Assembly (NCBI GenBank): GCA_021030915.1
Contig: JAGEMR010000016.1
Coordinates: 186,001-250,000, forward strand
Length of the DNA stretch: 64,000 nt
Direction: 5' to 3'
Source: Astrothelium macrocarpum
Lineage: Eukaryota; Ascomycota; Dothideomycetes; Trypetheliales; Trypetheliaceae
Shown one piece after another: positions 24,384 through 34,598 of the stretch; the stretch's first letter is position 1, and each line of letters begins with the position of its first letter. The position numbers were made by a program, and so were the translations under genes. Below the pieces are notes generated by a model. It did no database searches. It had not been told where the DNA came from and saw only the letters and a program-made list of their open reading frames with translations.

Positions 24384-25190
24384 GTTAATGTGGGGGCTGG
24401 TAAAATGGGGAGACTACTTCATGGAGTAGAGTGAAGGATTTGACATGGCTTGTGCATTATCCTAATTGTGCATGTTTATAAGTGCAAAAAAATATCTCTT
24501 TTCGGTACCATGGTATTAGATCAATAGAATTATACAGCAAAATGAAGCATTGAATCGTGATGATCTTGCTTGGATCTCCCGTGCATGTTAGATTGGGCTG
24601 CCCGGGCTGTGGCATTGGATCCCATTCGACCCAAGGACATCTCCCCCAGCCAGGGATACCGCCACTTATGCAAGATTCCCCTGAATGTAGGGTCTTCTCC
24701 GGTTTCATGGTCATCGAATTTTCAACAATCCCGTGTTTAAAATTGGATGGCGTGGGGCAACGAGGCTCATCTTCACGTCATGACTTTATGGGAAATGACT
24801 GATTGGGGATGAGGACATGGTAACAGCCGACGGCACCGCGAACCTTATTGCAAGGAAGGATGCCAAATTGTGGATCAAGCACGCACGTCCATCACGCTTG
24901 ACTCGTAGGTCTTATTTCTGAGCGTCATATGCATATGATATCGAGCGATTGAAGCTCAAGACCTCGATTAAGCGGACGAGTGTATGCCTTCAGATGGCTT
25001 GAGGTATGAGCCGAGATATCATCATCTCGATCTGTTGTAACTGCGACATTTTGCTCGGCGAGCATGTAGTATGAGGAGAAGTATAAGTACTGAATAGATT
25101 TCCTTATCCAACTCCACTTCAGCATCATTAACAACAACATCCAAACAACTAAAATCATTTTCTAATCTATCCGCCTAAACCACTATCAAA
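24384..25190. other. Spacer and CON-6 promoter region
   Basis: 807 bp without a recognisable gene. The right half is the promoter of the CON-6 gene. A TATA-like TATAAG lies at 25082-25087, about 105 bp before the start codon, followed by a CA-rich leader of the kind seen in highly expressed fungal genes. Confidence 0.4.
25082..25087 (+). promoter_or_regulatory. TATA-like box of the CON-6 gene
   Basis: TATAAG about 105 bp upstream of the start codon at 25191. Conidiation genes are strongly regulated and often have TATA boxes. The call rests on position and sequence only. Confidence 0.3.
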
Positions 25191-25553
25191 ATGACTACTG
25201 GAAACGTCGTCGGCGGTCACAAGGCTACCATCAACAACCCAAGTCAGTCATCCTATTACTTCTAATTCTCTCGATGAATATTGACATTTGTCAGACACCT
25301 CCGAGGAGGCTAAGCAGCACGCCCAGGAAGTCCTCGACAATGAATTTGAAGGTGGCAAGATTGCTGGCGGCAAATCTGATGAGGACAAGAACCCTGGCAA
25401 CATGTAAATTATATCTCCCATGTCTCAATTTGTTCCAATTCTAATACGCTCGCCAGTGCCGGTGGTTTGAAGGCTACATTGAAGAACCCCAACGTTTCAG
25501 ATGAGGCTAAGGAGAGCGCCAAGGAGCGCTTGGATAGCATGGAGTCCAAGTAA
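25191..25553 (+). CDS. con-6: Conidiation-specific protein 6 (CON-6)
   Basis: Three exons (25191-25242, 25295-25403, 25457-25553) give 85 residues. The protein has two CON-6 repeats: GGHKATINNPNTSEEAKQHA and GGLKATLKNPNVSDEAKESA. In each, a glycine pair is followed by K-A-T/L-x-N-P-N and a charged helix. The length and two-repeat layout match the family. CON-6 proteins are small, hydrophilic and accumulate in conidia and under stress; their biochemical role is not settled. Each intron falls at a similar place in its repeat, which suggests an internal duplication. The gene is expected to be expressed in asexual development. Confidence 0.93.
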
Positions 25554-25720
25554 ATGTGAGATTGATGAGCGCGGCATTACGTCTCGGCGTAATAGCGAAA
25601 TAGTTCATCAATGGAAATCTTAAATCTTGACTGAAACCATGTGACCCTCCTATGTGCTCGCCTTAATGTGTAAAACATAACTTATGTGTTTATCCCGTTC
25701 GTGCAAAGAGAAATTATTTT

Positions 25721-26235
25721 TTAAGATGCACTTGTCATTGGTTGAATTTCTGTCATCACAATATCAACTACTTTTCTAAACCCCTCCATCTCTTCTTCTG
25801 CAGTGCCACCGAGTCCGGCTCCGGCAAAAGAGATAGAATTGCCGACGTAGGTAGGCTTGGTCGTTCGTCGCGCAAGTACTTTGGCGAGCCGTGTGGTGAA
25901 GTCCAAGGTCGACGATACTGTATATAGCGGTGTGCTTAGAGGATGAGATGGGTCATTGGGCTGTTCAGAATATTAGTTCATAGTTTTCTCAGAACTAGGG
26001 ATGTTGTCACATTTGGAAGAGCATAGACGAAACTTCCCAGAGAAGCACCCCCAGCAGTTTCGCCTGATGCCGTAGTTAAGAATAAGACAATCGACTTTTC
26101 TCGAATGGTAAGGTGAACGTGAATACGTGTGCCTTGAGCGCGAGGTAATGGAAATGACAATTGAACCGGTTTTGTCGATGCATTTAGACCATTTGGGAGT
26201 GCTTGCTGGGCTTGCCTAGTCTGCAAAGTGGCCAT
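25721..26235 (-). CDS. Proteasome assembly chaperone 4 (PAC4/Poc4-like)
   Basis: Two exons (26011-26235, 25721-25960) give 154 residues. The first encodes LSFPLPRAQGTRIHVHLTI and KSIVLFLTTAS, the second LDFTTRLAKVLARRT, then PTYVGNSISFAGAG and EEEMEGFRKVVDIV. This pattern is the fungal PAC4 family. PAC4 pairs with PAC3 and helps form the alpha ring of the 20S proteasome. The donor at 26010 (GTGACA) and the acceptor at 25961-25962 keep frame and join LPN to PNDPSHP. An upstream in-frame ATG at 26289 would add 18 residues. The gene is divergent from the carnosine methyltransferase gene, with 208 bp between start codons. Confidence 0.82.
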
Positions 26236-26443
26236 GTCAATGGTGCTGTAAAGAATTGGTGGGTGGGATGGAGCTGTCGGCGTTAACACCCTGCATTGTT
26301 GCGACTTTCTACCTTAGGTACTGCCTGATCCCTTGCACGTGTGATTAAATCACAATTAGCTGTCCCCCAGATCTAATTTAGGATTTTCGTTGATATTTCT
26401 AAGGGAAGGCCACAAGTGTTACTCTCATTCTATAGTACACGAT
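26236..26443. promoter_or_regulatory. Divergent promoter region, PAC4 / carnosine methyltransferase
   Basis: 208 bp lie between two opposed start codons and must serve both genes, unless the PAC4 start is at 26289. No clear TATA box is visible. Confidence 0.45.
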
Positions 26444-27890
26444 ATGGGTGAAGATGGCGCGTGGGAGGGTAATTTTGATCCATTTGAAGACCCAGAAGAA
26501 AGACGAGTGCTATATGCTGTATTAGACTCATTTCGGTAAGCAGAATGACACACTTCAATTTACTACTGGTATGCTGGCTTGGTCAAGCGTGGCTTATCTC
26601 GTAGAGAAAATATGACTATTCTCTATCTTTTCCCTTGTGCGATATGTCTTTAGAGTCTCTCGTCACTGTCAGAATGTTCGTATTATGCTATAGAGCTAAC
26701 CTCTAAATTTAAGCCAATACCGTCGTGCTGCACATCACAATGTGATGCACGTGAGGCGCCAGAGTTTCTACGCCTTGCCCTCTTCTCACTGGGAGCTCTT
26801 GGCTGCTCCTCCTTTTTCAATATTAGACACCTTCAATGCCGTCGACGAAGCAATTGACGCCAATGCAGACATCGCCGACAGCATCTTGAAGGCTGGACTC
26901 ACGGCATATGGACTCAACAATAAGCACGATCTAGTAGACGAGTCCAAAGCTGGGCATCTTGCTTCAATGCAGAATGGATCAGGCTCAGCAGAGCAGGACC
27001 CAGCGTGGCACAATACGACAACGCCGTCGGACCTTGAGAAAGCGCGAAGTACCATTCGTCAACTATACCGTGACTGGTCAGAAGAAGGAGCCAAAGAACG
27101 GTCTATTTGTTATGCGCCCATTAAGTCATCACTATCTCGATACTTCAAGGATATCCCATCACCTTCTCGGCATCAAGTCAGAGTACTTGTGCCAGGTGCT
27201 GGTCTAGGCCGTCTGGTCTTCGACCTTGTCCAGGACGGATACTCTACAGAGGGAAATGAAATTTCGTATCATCAACTTCTTGCAAGCCACTTCATGCTGA
27301 ACTGCACAACGCATGCGGATCAGTTTTCATTATATCCATGGGCACTTTCGTTTTCTAACCACGTCTCCCGTGCAAATCAGCTTCGAAAAGTGATGGTACC
27401 AGATGTTCATCCGGCAAGCAAGTTACAGGAAGCTCCTCAAAGGTATAAAGTGCCTCCACATGAGCGCATGAGCATGACTGCGGCAGATTTTTGTGTACAT
27501 TATCGTCAGGAGGATCAGAAAGACACTTTTGATGCTGTGGCAACATGCTTTTTTATTGATACAGCCCCAAATCTGCTTGCTTATGTAGAGACCGTCAAGA
27601 ACTGTCTAAGATCAGGAGGGATCTGGATTAATGTCGGCCCATTGTTGTGGCACTTTGAGAAGAAGGCTTCTAGTGATGATAGTGAAGAGGCTTCGGAAGG
27701 TAAAAATTTAGGGATCGGCGAGGCAGGTTCTGTGGAGTTGACGCATGAAGAAGTCATATTGCTGCTTGAACATTACAATCTTGAAATAATCGAGACGGGG
27801 ACGATAGATGGAACGGGGTATATTGAAGACCCGAGGAGTATGCTACAAAATATATACAAACCACAACATTGGACAGTAAAGAAGAAATGA
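26444..27890 (+). CDS. Carnosine N-methyltransferase family protein (N2227-type)
   Basis: Two exons (26444-26535, 26714-27890) give 422 residues. The domain is the N2227/CARNMT1 methyltransferase: RRQSFYALPSSHWELL and TIRQLYRDWSEEGAKERSIC, then the SAM-binding loop VLVPGAGLGRLVFDL near residue 190, GNEISYHQLLASHFMLN, FDAVATCFFIDTAPN and WINVGPLLWHFE. The animal enzyme methylates the imidazole of carnosine to make anserine. Fungi lack ordinary carnosine metabolism, and the yeast homologue can act on related dipeptides, so the natural substrate here is open. The 178-bp intron ends in a TTTAAG acceptor, chosen because it joins DSFR to QYRRAAHHNV, a conserved junction. The gene ends 90 bp from the convergent uS9m gene. 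Confidence 0.9.
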
Positions 27891-27980
27891 GTCATCTTTA
27901 TCCAATGTACTCTGCGATAATGGCCAAGTATCGCTTCCAAATTCTGCGGAATATTGTGATCTTTGTTGATATGACAGCCG

Positions 27981-28953
27981 CTACCTTTTAACCCAGGCCG
28001 GCATTTTTCGGGCTTTGACTTTGCCGTGCTTTTTCCTTTCCACAACCCTGGGGTCGCGAGTAATACAGCCAGCTGGTGGAATCATTAGCAAAGATACGAG
28101 CTTAAATCTTCAAAAGTTCACGCTTACCTCTTCTTAGTGTGGGTTTTAAGCTTGGCTCATGAAGCATCAGTCCATTAGCAACAGCAAGGGTCAACGCCTC
28201 TGCTTGCCCAGTAGATCCCCCACCTTTGACAAGAGCCCACACGTTATAGCGATCTATCCGTTCGGTCGCCTTCAATGCCCAAATAGCGCTTTCCCGATCA
28301 TGTATGCGACCAAACGTCTGAGTTAAGCTCTTCCCATTGACCATCACTTGTCCATCACCTTCAACCACCCATGCTACTGCTGAGGATGTCTTCCGTCTTC
28401 CCACCCCCCGAGCTCTTCCAAACTCATCAATGAGTCTCGGCTGTCTGATTCTATCATGGGGATTGACTTCCCTCTTGAATTCGTGCATTGCCTCTGCGAC
28501 CTCCTGAGGCAATAGAGAAGGATGGATATAGTTCAACCTATGCAGAACTTTCAAGATGCGAGAGTATCGAGCGACTCGTACTGGCTCCGTTGATGTCAAC
28601 ATATACTGTGCGTGCGTCTTCCACGCAACGCGAGGAGCTTGTCCGGGCGGAAGAACAGGTAGAGCTTCATGTTTCCGAAGCAGAGCTTGGAGTTTGAGGA
28701 GACGGTCGGTAAAGTCGGGTTTAGCTGTAAAGTATGAGGGAGATTCGGGGACGACTCGGACTCGTTGCATCAGGCCTGGCTTGACTGAACTCTCATTATC
28801 GAATTGAATCTCTGGAGCTGCTATGGCGGATGGTTTGGAAGATGAAAAAGGCTGGATGTGTTGTGTTGTTCGTAGACATTGTCGTCGTAGAAGTGGTCTC
28901 CGTACAAGGTATGATATGTTCTGCAGTACTGAGACAGGCTCGTGGCCTTTCAT
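27981..28953 (-). CDS. MRPS9: Mitochondrial ribosomal protein uS9m
   Basis: Two exons (28128-28953, 27981-28072) give 305 residues. The first about 45 residues are basic and Ser-rich and fit a mitochondrial presequence. The uS9 domain occupies the C-terminal half: GRARGVGRRKTSSAVAWVVE, VMVNGKSLTQTFGR, YNVWALVKGGGSTGQAEALT and, after the intron, AGCITRDPRVVERKKHGKVK with a terminal WVKR. The basic tail ending in KR is the part of uS9 that reaches the ribosomal P site. The last exon restores this tail, so the apparent stop in the first frame at 28102 is intronic. The start codon is 263 bp from that of eEF1B-gamma on the other strand. Confidence 0.95.
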
Positions 28954-29216
28954 CTTGAAATGTTATCAGTAGGAGCTGCTTCCCTTTGTCCTCGCACCCG
29001 GAGAAGAGACGGTTCAAAATGTTTAGCTTAAGCGCTTTAGGCGAGCGGCAAAAACCAAACACTAGCGCAAAACACTGTAGATGGTTTTTCCCACACACAT
29101 GCTACGGCTGTGACGCACCACGTTCTCTGGCGCTATTTTCATTGACTCATTACGACTTCAGTGCAAGGCTACTTTCTCAAATTCGTTCATTCTGACATCT
29201 ATTTGACGCCAGCAAA
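28954..29216. promoter_or_regulatory. Divergent promoter, uS9m / eEF1B-gamma
   Basis: 263 bp separate the start codons of two translation genes on opposite strands. The spacer contains an AGCGC-rich patch around 29025-29065 but no clear TATA box. A shared promoter would allow co-expression of mitochondrial and cytosolic translation components; this is inference. Confidence 0.45.
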
Positions 29217-30821
29217 ATGAGCTTCGGAAAGCTCTACGGCTATGTGGTAAGTGAAGCTCTGATACAGTCGTGAAGCGCTTCACAAGGCAGACATTGCAGT
29301 CTACTGATCTTTGAGCTGTCCTCGTCGGGGGCTGTTATCGCCTCATCAGGACTGACTGACACTATTTTTTCAGGGCAATGCGCGCACCACAGCCATTCGA
29401 ATAGTTGCAAAGGCCAACAACCTTGATCTTGAGCTTGTGCATACCGAACCCGACAAAGGACTTTCTGAAGACTATCGCAAGCTCAATAAGCTTAGCCGGA
29501 TCCCTACCTTCGTTGGTGCTGATAACTATGTTCTCACCGAGTGCATTGCCATTGCCATCTATGGTGAGGCTCTCTTCGTTTTCATGTTCAGCATTCCGTG
29601 ATGAACTACGTACATTTTCAGTTATCCCTGTCTGAAATACCTTGTTGAGATACTGTATTCACACTCTGAACCTTGCCTATCAAAAATGTGGAATTCGACA
29701 AACTCAGTTTGCAAGCGCTCACATTAGATCACAGTGACTTCGCAAAACGAAAAGACACAGCTTCTTGGCAAGACCAAACAAGACTATGCATCCATCTTGA
29801 GATGGATGTCTTTTGCCAACTCGGAAGTCCTCCCCAGTATCGGTGGATGGTTTCGCCCACTCGTGGGCCGCGACCCATTCAACAAGAAGAATGTAGAAGA
29901 GGCACAGAAGAGCGCTTATGCAGCACTAAAAGTCCTGGAGGACCATCTACTTGTCAACACGTACCTTGTCGGCGAACGCATCACTCTTGCCGATATTTTC
30001 TGCACGAGCCTGATTGCCCGCGGTTTTCAGTATGTGCTTGACAAGAAGTGGCGCGAAGCCAATCCCAACGTGACCCGTTGGTACGAGACCATCTACAACC
30101 AGCCCATGTACGCCGATATAGCAGGAAAGCCAGAATTTGTGGAGACAGCGTTGCCCTTGCAACCTCCCAAGAAAGAACAGGCGCCGAAGAAGGAGCAGCC
30201 AAAGAAGGAAGCTGCCAAGCCAAAGAAGAAGGAAGTTGACGAAGATGAGGAGGAAGAGGACAAGCCAGCTCCTAAACCAAAGCATCCACTCGAGGCATTG
30301 GAGAGGCCAACTTTCGTTCTTGACGACTGGAAGCGCAAATACTCTAACGAGGAGACTCGCGAGGCAGCTTTGCCGTGGTTCTGGGAGAACGCCAAATTTG
30401 ACGAGTACTCGCTCTGGCAGATTGATTACAAGTACAACGATGAGTTGGAGATGGTGTTTATGTCTTCGAATCTCATTGGTAGGTGTATACGGTTAAAAAG
30501 AATACGTGGAGCTGATTTACTAATTCTTGTAAAGGCGGTTTCTTCAATCGTCTTGAAGCAAGCCGAAGATACTTATTCGGAGCTGCATCAGTATTTGGGA
30601 AAGCCAATGCCTCCGTGATCAAGGGCGCTTTCTTCGTCCGCGGGCAGGAAGCCTTGCCTGCCTTTGACGTGGCACCAGACTACGACAGCTACGAGTTCAC
30701 TAAGCTCGATCCTACCAAGGCTGCAGACAAAGAGTTTGTGGACGACATGTGGGCGTGGGATAAGCCTGTTGTAGTCAATGGCAAGGAGTACGAATGGGCT
30801 GATGGCAAGGTCTTCAAGTAA
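29217..30821 (+). CDS. Translation elongation factor 1B gamma
   Basis: Four exons (29217-29246, 29374-29563, 29735-30478, 30535-30821) give 416 residues. The protein is the gamma subunit of the eEF1B complex, which recharges eEF1A with GTP. It begins with a thioredoxin-like GST N domain (MSFGKLYGYV joined to GNARTTAIRI, SRIPTFVGADNYVLTE). A GST C domain follows (YLVGERITLADIFCTSLIAR). A Lys/Glu/Pro-rich linker at about residues 220-255 connects to the EF1G domain (PTFVLDDWKRKYSNEETR, ALPWFWENAKFDEYSLWQID, KPVVVNGKEYEWADGKVFK). The 10-codon first exon is normal for this gene in fungi. All splice joints restore conserved sequence. Confidence 0.97.
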
Positions 30822-32050
30822 ACTAGGCGATATTTTCGCGTGTTAAACCCAGACTGGCAAGTCGAAGACGGAGAAGGAATGCTTAGACGAGAGGATGAAT
30901 GGAGGACGCAAGGCGATTGGCGAACGATTCTATTATGTAGCTCTAGGTCGTCGAGGAATGAGAGCGCGCTGCAAGGCGTGGTAATGCGGAGAAGCTGTGT
31001 TCCGAAGAAGAGCAAATGTATGGAATGCTGACAGAAGCATTCTAGAATGCTTCCACGCCTTCTAGCGGCCTGGGGGATCAACATGCCTCCACGGAACGGC
31101 TGGCCCTGTCGCTCGTCAGCCCCCATCCGGTCTCTCAGCCCTGATGGTGCGCAAGGAATGACACCGCAGTCCAGCCAGGGCAGAGAATTTTTTTTTGTCT
31201 CCCTCTCAGCGACGACATGGGCAAAGCTCGCAGCAGCTGGAATGGTAAGGGGTGGCCGTGGTCTGTTCTGCTACTCTTCTGCATCCAGCACAGACCGCGG
31301 CCACACGACCTCGAATGCGCGTCCATGATGGCTCCTGCCCTCAGCTGCTGCTAAGGACTCGGGTCTGCCGCCCTCACCACTTTAGTCCAGGAGCCAAAGT
31401 CCGATGTTTTCGGTCCTTCTTTGTTCTCTCCTTCTTCCACGGTCTTTATTGTGACTCCTGTTCCAACCCCACATCTTTCACACTTGGACAGTCTGATCGA
31501 AAAGTTTGACTCCCAATATCTTGCCACCCAAATCAGTACACTAAGGACTCGACAGTATAGCAAATAGACATAGACACCATCGCAAACGATACACACCACT
31601 TAGTCCCCGGATAATATCACACTCCTTCGACTTCTTGGACTCGAGTTTCGAGGATTCTCAATTGATTTTCGTGGAAAATCAACTTGACCGAACAACTTTG
31701 AATCAATTCCAAGCATCGAACACGGCCGAAATATTTTCCTTCGTATTCGCGTAGCGTAGCTGCTAATTGATCCTACGGTGGAACGCGATTGCGGCTCAAC
31801 GGAAGCTTGCAGGGTGTGGATAAAAGGGTGCATCTACCAACGCTGCTACAAATTTACCCAAAAGAAGAAGGGATCGTTGTGGTATCCCCGAGGGTTTTTG
31901 GATAGCCATACGCCTTACCGCATAGATCGGTCTGGGTAATAACAACAAGCTTTGGGATATCCACGGTCCTGCTGCGATTGATCTGCACAAGGGTTCACCC
32001 CAGATTGGAAATCGTTTCCGTGCCCAGACATCTTCGTTTGCGTGGTCTTC
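30822..32050. other. 3' flank of eEF1B-gamma and PDE1 promoter
   Basis: 1.2 kb without a recognisable gene. CT-rich and T-run stretches occur around 31188-31200 and 31400-31450, as in long fungal promoters and leaders. Regulated genes such as PDE1 often have long upstream regions. Confidence 0.4.
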
Positions 32051-34247
32051 ATGAAAGAAAATGAGCCGGAAGCAGCAAACGCTGAGAGCGGTCTTGCCGC
32101 CGAGCCAGCCATTCAGGTAATATGTTTGGTGAGTAGCATTCAACTCCATCCACGATCCGTGCCACCAGTGGTTGCAATAAGAAATGTCACAGGCCGCAAG
32201 AGAACCAACTCACTCAAGACCTATCAAGGAGGCTCTCAACAATAATGGATCTTACCATTCTTGTGAGCGTTATTCAGCAAATGGGGCATCTTTTTCAATG
32301 ACCGGAAATGGTATTGAGAATCTCCGTGATAGATATTTGACGAATTATTACCCTTGCGGCCTGTGACGTTTCCGATTTCACCAACTACTGGCACTTGACT
32401 TCACCCTCGGATCGTGATATTATGTACGCATAACTGACCTTTTTTTTCCACAGGGTTCTGGAGGCGGACCCAGTGAGGACGATGTCACAGGTCTTCTGGT
32501 GCGGTCCACGGCGTCGAATTGGTCAAAAGGCTCTTTACTGGCAGTTGATGCCGGGTCACATCTGGCTGCTATTACCCGCATTCTCGAGGATTCATATCCT
32601 CGGAATTCCAATGAAGCTATTCCGAGATCAGCAGCCCAATTATCTGTGTCTGAGAAAAATAGGAGGTCGAGTAGAGGAAATATTGTTTCCTCTAACGCTC
32701 TCGAGGATGTAACAAACCTCCCCCCTCCAACGCGGCCCGTCATGTCCTCATCAACGACTCTGTCCTCTGGACCATTTACCGGTCTTACTTTACCTCACCA
32801 ATCTGCTCGCGCGAATGCAGGTGTCATAGTTCGTGAACACGTCGCCACATATCTCATCACCCATCCCCATCTAGACCATCTCTCAGGCTTCGCTATCAAC
32901 ACAGCCGCCTTCCACAACACCTCCCGCCCCAAACGTCTCACCGCCCTCCCCGGCACCGTCGATGCCATCAAGCGCCACATCTTCAACGACATCATCTGGC
33001 CCAATCTCACCGATGAAGACGGCGGTGTTGGCTTCGTCACCTTCCAGCGCCTCGCCGAAGGCGGCAACATTGCCCTCGGCGCCGGTCAAGGCCGCGGATA
33101 CATCGAAGTCTGCGACGGCCTCTCCGTGCGCGGCTGGAAAGTCTCCCACGGCCACTGCATCAAGCCTCCTCCGCCCGCCGGCCAGGACCGCGCCGGCAGC
33201 TTCAGCGCACCCTCTCTACCTCTCCCGGGCGTCAACCCCACCGATGGCACCACAGCCGGAGGCCCTCCCCACACCCTCACCACCGCCACCGCCGCTCTCA
33301 ACGGCACACCCGGCGGCCGCCGCGAAGATAGCCGACGTAGCATGTCCATCAGCGGCGCCAGCCAGCCCGGCACGCCCGCACAGGGCAGCGGCGAAGAATG
33401 CGTCGTCGACAGCACCGCCTTCTTCATCCGCACCACGGCGCCCGCGTGCTCCTCCTCCTCCAGCACGGCCGCCGACGCCTTCGCCAAGGAGATCCTCGTC
33501 TTCGGCGACGTCGAGCCCGACGCCATCTCGCTGCACCCGCGCAACGTGCGCGTCTGGAACGAGGCCGCGTCCAAGGTCGCGGCGGGCGTGCTCAAGGCCG
33601 TGCTCATCGAGTGCTCCTACGACGATACCCAGGACGACGCGGTGCTGTTTGGCCACTTGGCCCCGCGGCATCTGGTCGCGGAGCTCGCGGCGCTTGCGCA
33701 GGCGGTGCGTGCGTGTCGTGCTGAGGATGCGATGGCGACCGCCGCGGCTGCGCAGGGAGACGCGCATGCGCAGCCGGTGATGGGCGTCTCGGCGGCGGGA
33801 GGCAGGAAGAGGAAGCGCGTGTCGGCGGCGGGGTTTTCGCCGACGACCACGCCGCGTGTGGGGTTTGAGACGCCTGCTGTGGCGGCGGCGGTGAGTTCGC
33901 CGGTAGGGGTGGGGAGGGGGAGGAGCCGGAGTCGGGCTGGGGCGAAGACGCCCGCGAGGAAGAAGAGCAGGGATGAGTTGCCGGCGAGGGAGGCGGATTA
34001 TTTCACGAGTACGGCGGGGTCTGAAGGGGTGGGTGCGAGTGGTGCTGGTGGTGATGAGCTGCCGCCGCCGTTGACGGGATTGACGATTGTGGTGATCCAT
34101 GTCAAGGATACGTTGAAGGATGGGCCACTGGTGGGCGAGAATATCCTAAGGCAATTGAAGGAGCATGAGGCGAGGCTGGCAAGCGAGGGACAGCCTTTGG
34201 GATGCGAATTTGTGATCAGCAAGACAGGAGCGAGTTATTCTTTTTGA
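32051..34247 (+). CDS. PDE1: Low-affinity cAMP phosphodiesterase (class II, PDE1)
   Basis: Two exons (32051-32128, 32454-34247) give 623 residues. The first ends EPAIQVICL, and the second starts GSGGGPSEDDVTGLLVRSTA, which is the conserved opening of the class II fold. The metal-binding motif H-P-H-L-D-H is at residues 163-168 (THPHLDHLSGFAINTA). Later conserved parts are RGWKVSHGHC, LVFGDVEPDAIS and VLKAVLIECSYDD, and near the end LTIVVIHVKDTLKDG. The enzyme hydrolyses cAMP and lowers PKA signalling. Between these motifs lie long insertions rich in Ala, Pro, Ser, Arg and Gly, and the DNA there is strongly GC-rich. The 325-bp intron contains a fold-back element (32159-32394). Confidence 0.93.
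32159..32394. mobile_element. MITE-like inverted-repeat element in PDE1 intron 1, copy 2
   Basis: The left arm (32159-32200) and right arm (32353-32394) are inverted copies of about 42 bp. Their inner 15 bases, GTCACAGGCCGCAAG, match perfectly. The left arm CAGTGGTTGCAATAAGAAAT resembles the terminal repeat of the element at 6611 (CAGGGGTTGACATAAGAAAT), and both continue GTCACAG. So the two belong to one family. The 150-bp core has no coding capacity. No clear target duplication is visible. Its place inside an intron explains why it is tolerated. Confidence 0.6.
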
Positions 34248-34598
34248 GAACGGTCAGCCGTCTCTGCTCTGGATTCATGCTGGGGCTGGGTTAGCATTGG
34301 GAGGAGGTATGAGTCTTTGCATTTCTTGTGGTTTAGTTTACGGGTTTTAGCGGGTATCAGCAAGGCGTTGGAAACTCTGGGATGGGTTTGAAAGCATATT
34401 AGCCTGCAGTGATGGATCGTTGGATTTCATTACTACATTTTCCTCTCCTTCTGAGTCAAAGCAACGATTACAGTGTTATCAAAGCCTAACGCTTATTATT
34501 GAAAGGCTTGAAGATTTATTCTTCCAACCAGAGCTTACACAGATCAATATCTTGAGTCATGCCCTGGAATTCAATCTATGGTCTATGTCATTTTCAAC
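34248..34598. other. Convergent 3' spacer, PDE1 / PRMT3
   Basis: 351 bp between two converging stop codons. It should hold both polyadenylation regions. I see no gene in it. Confidence 0.4.

Noticed and set aside
32962..33780. Plus-strand open frame of 272 codons rich in Ser, Pro and Ala
   Set aside because: Another frame of the same PDE1 exon. No domain, and its openness comes from high GC.
33216..34100. Minus-strand open frame of 294 codons rich in Arg and His
   Set aside because: It is an antisense shadow of the GC-rich part of PDE1. The plus-strand frame has conserved motifs; this one is low complexity.
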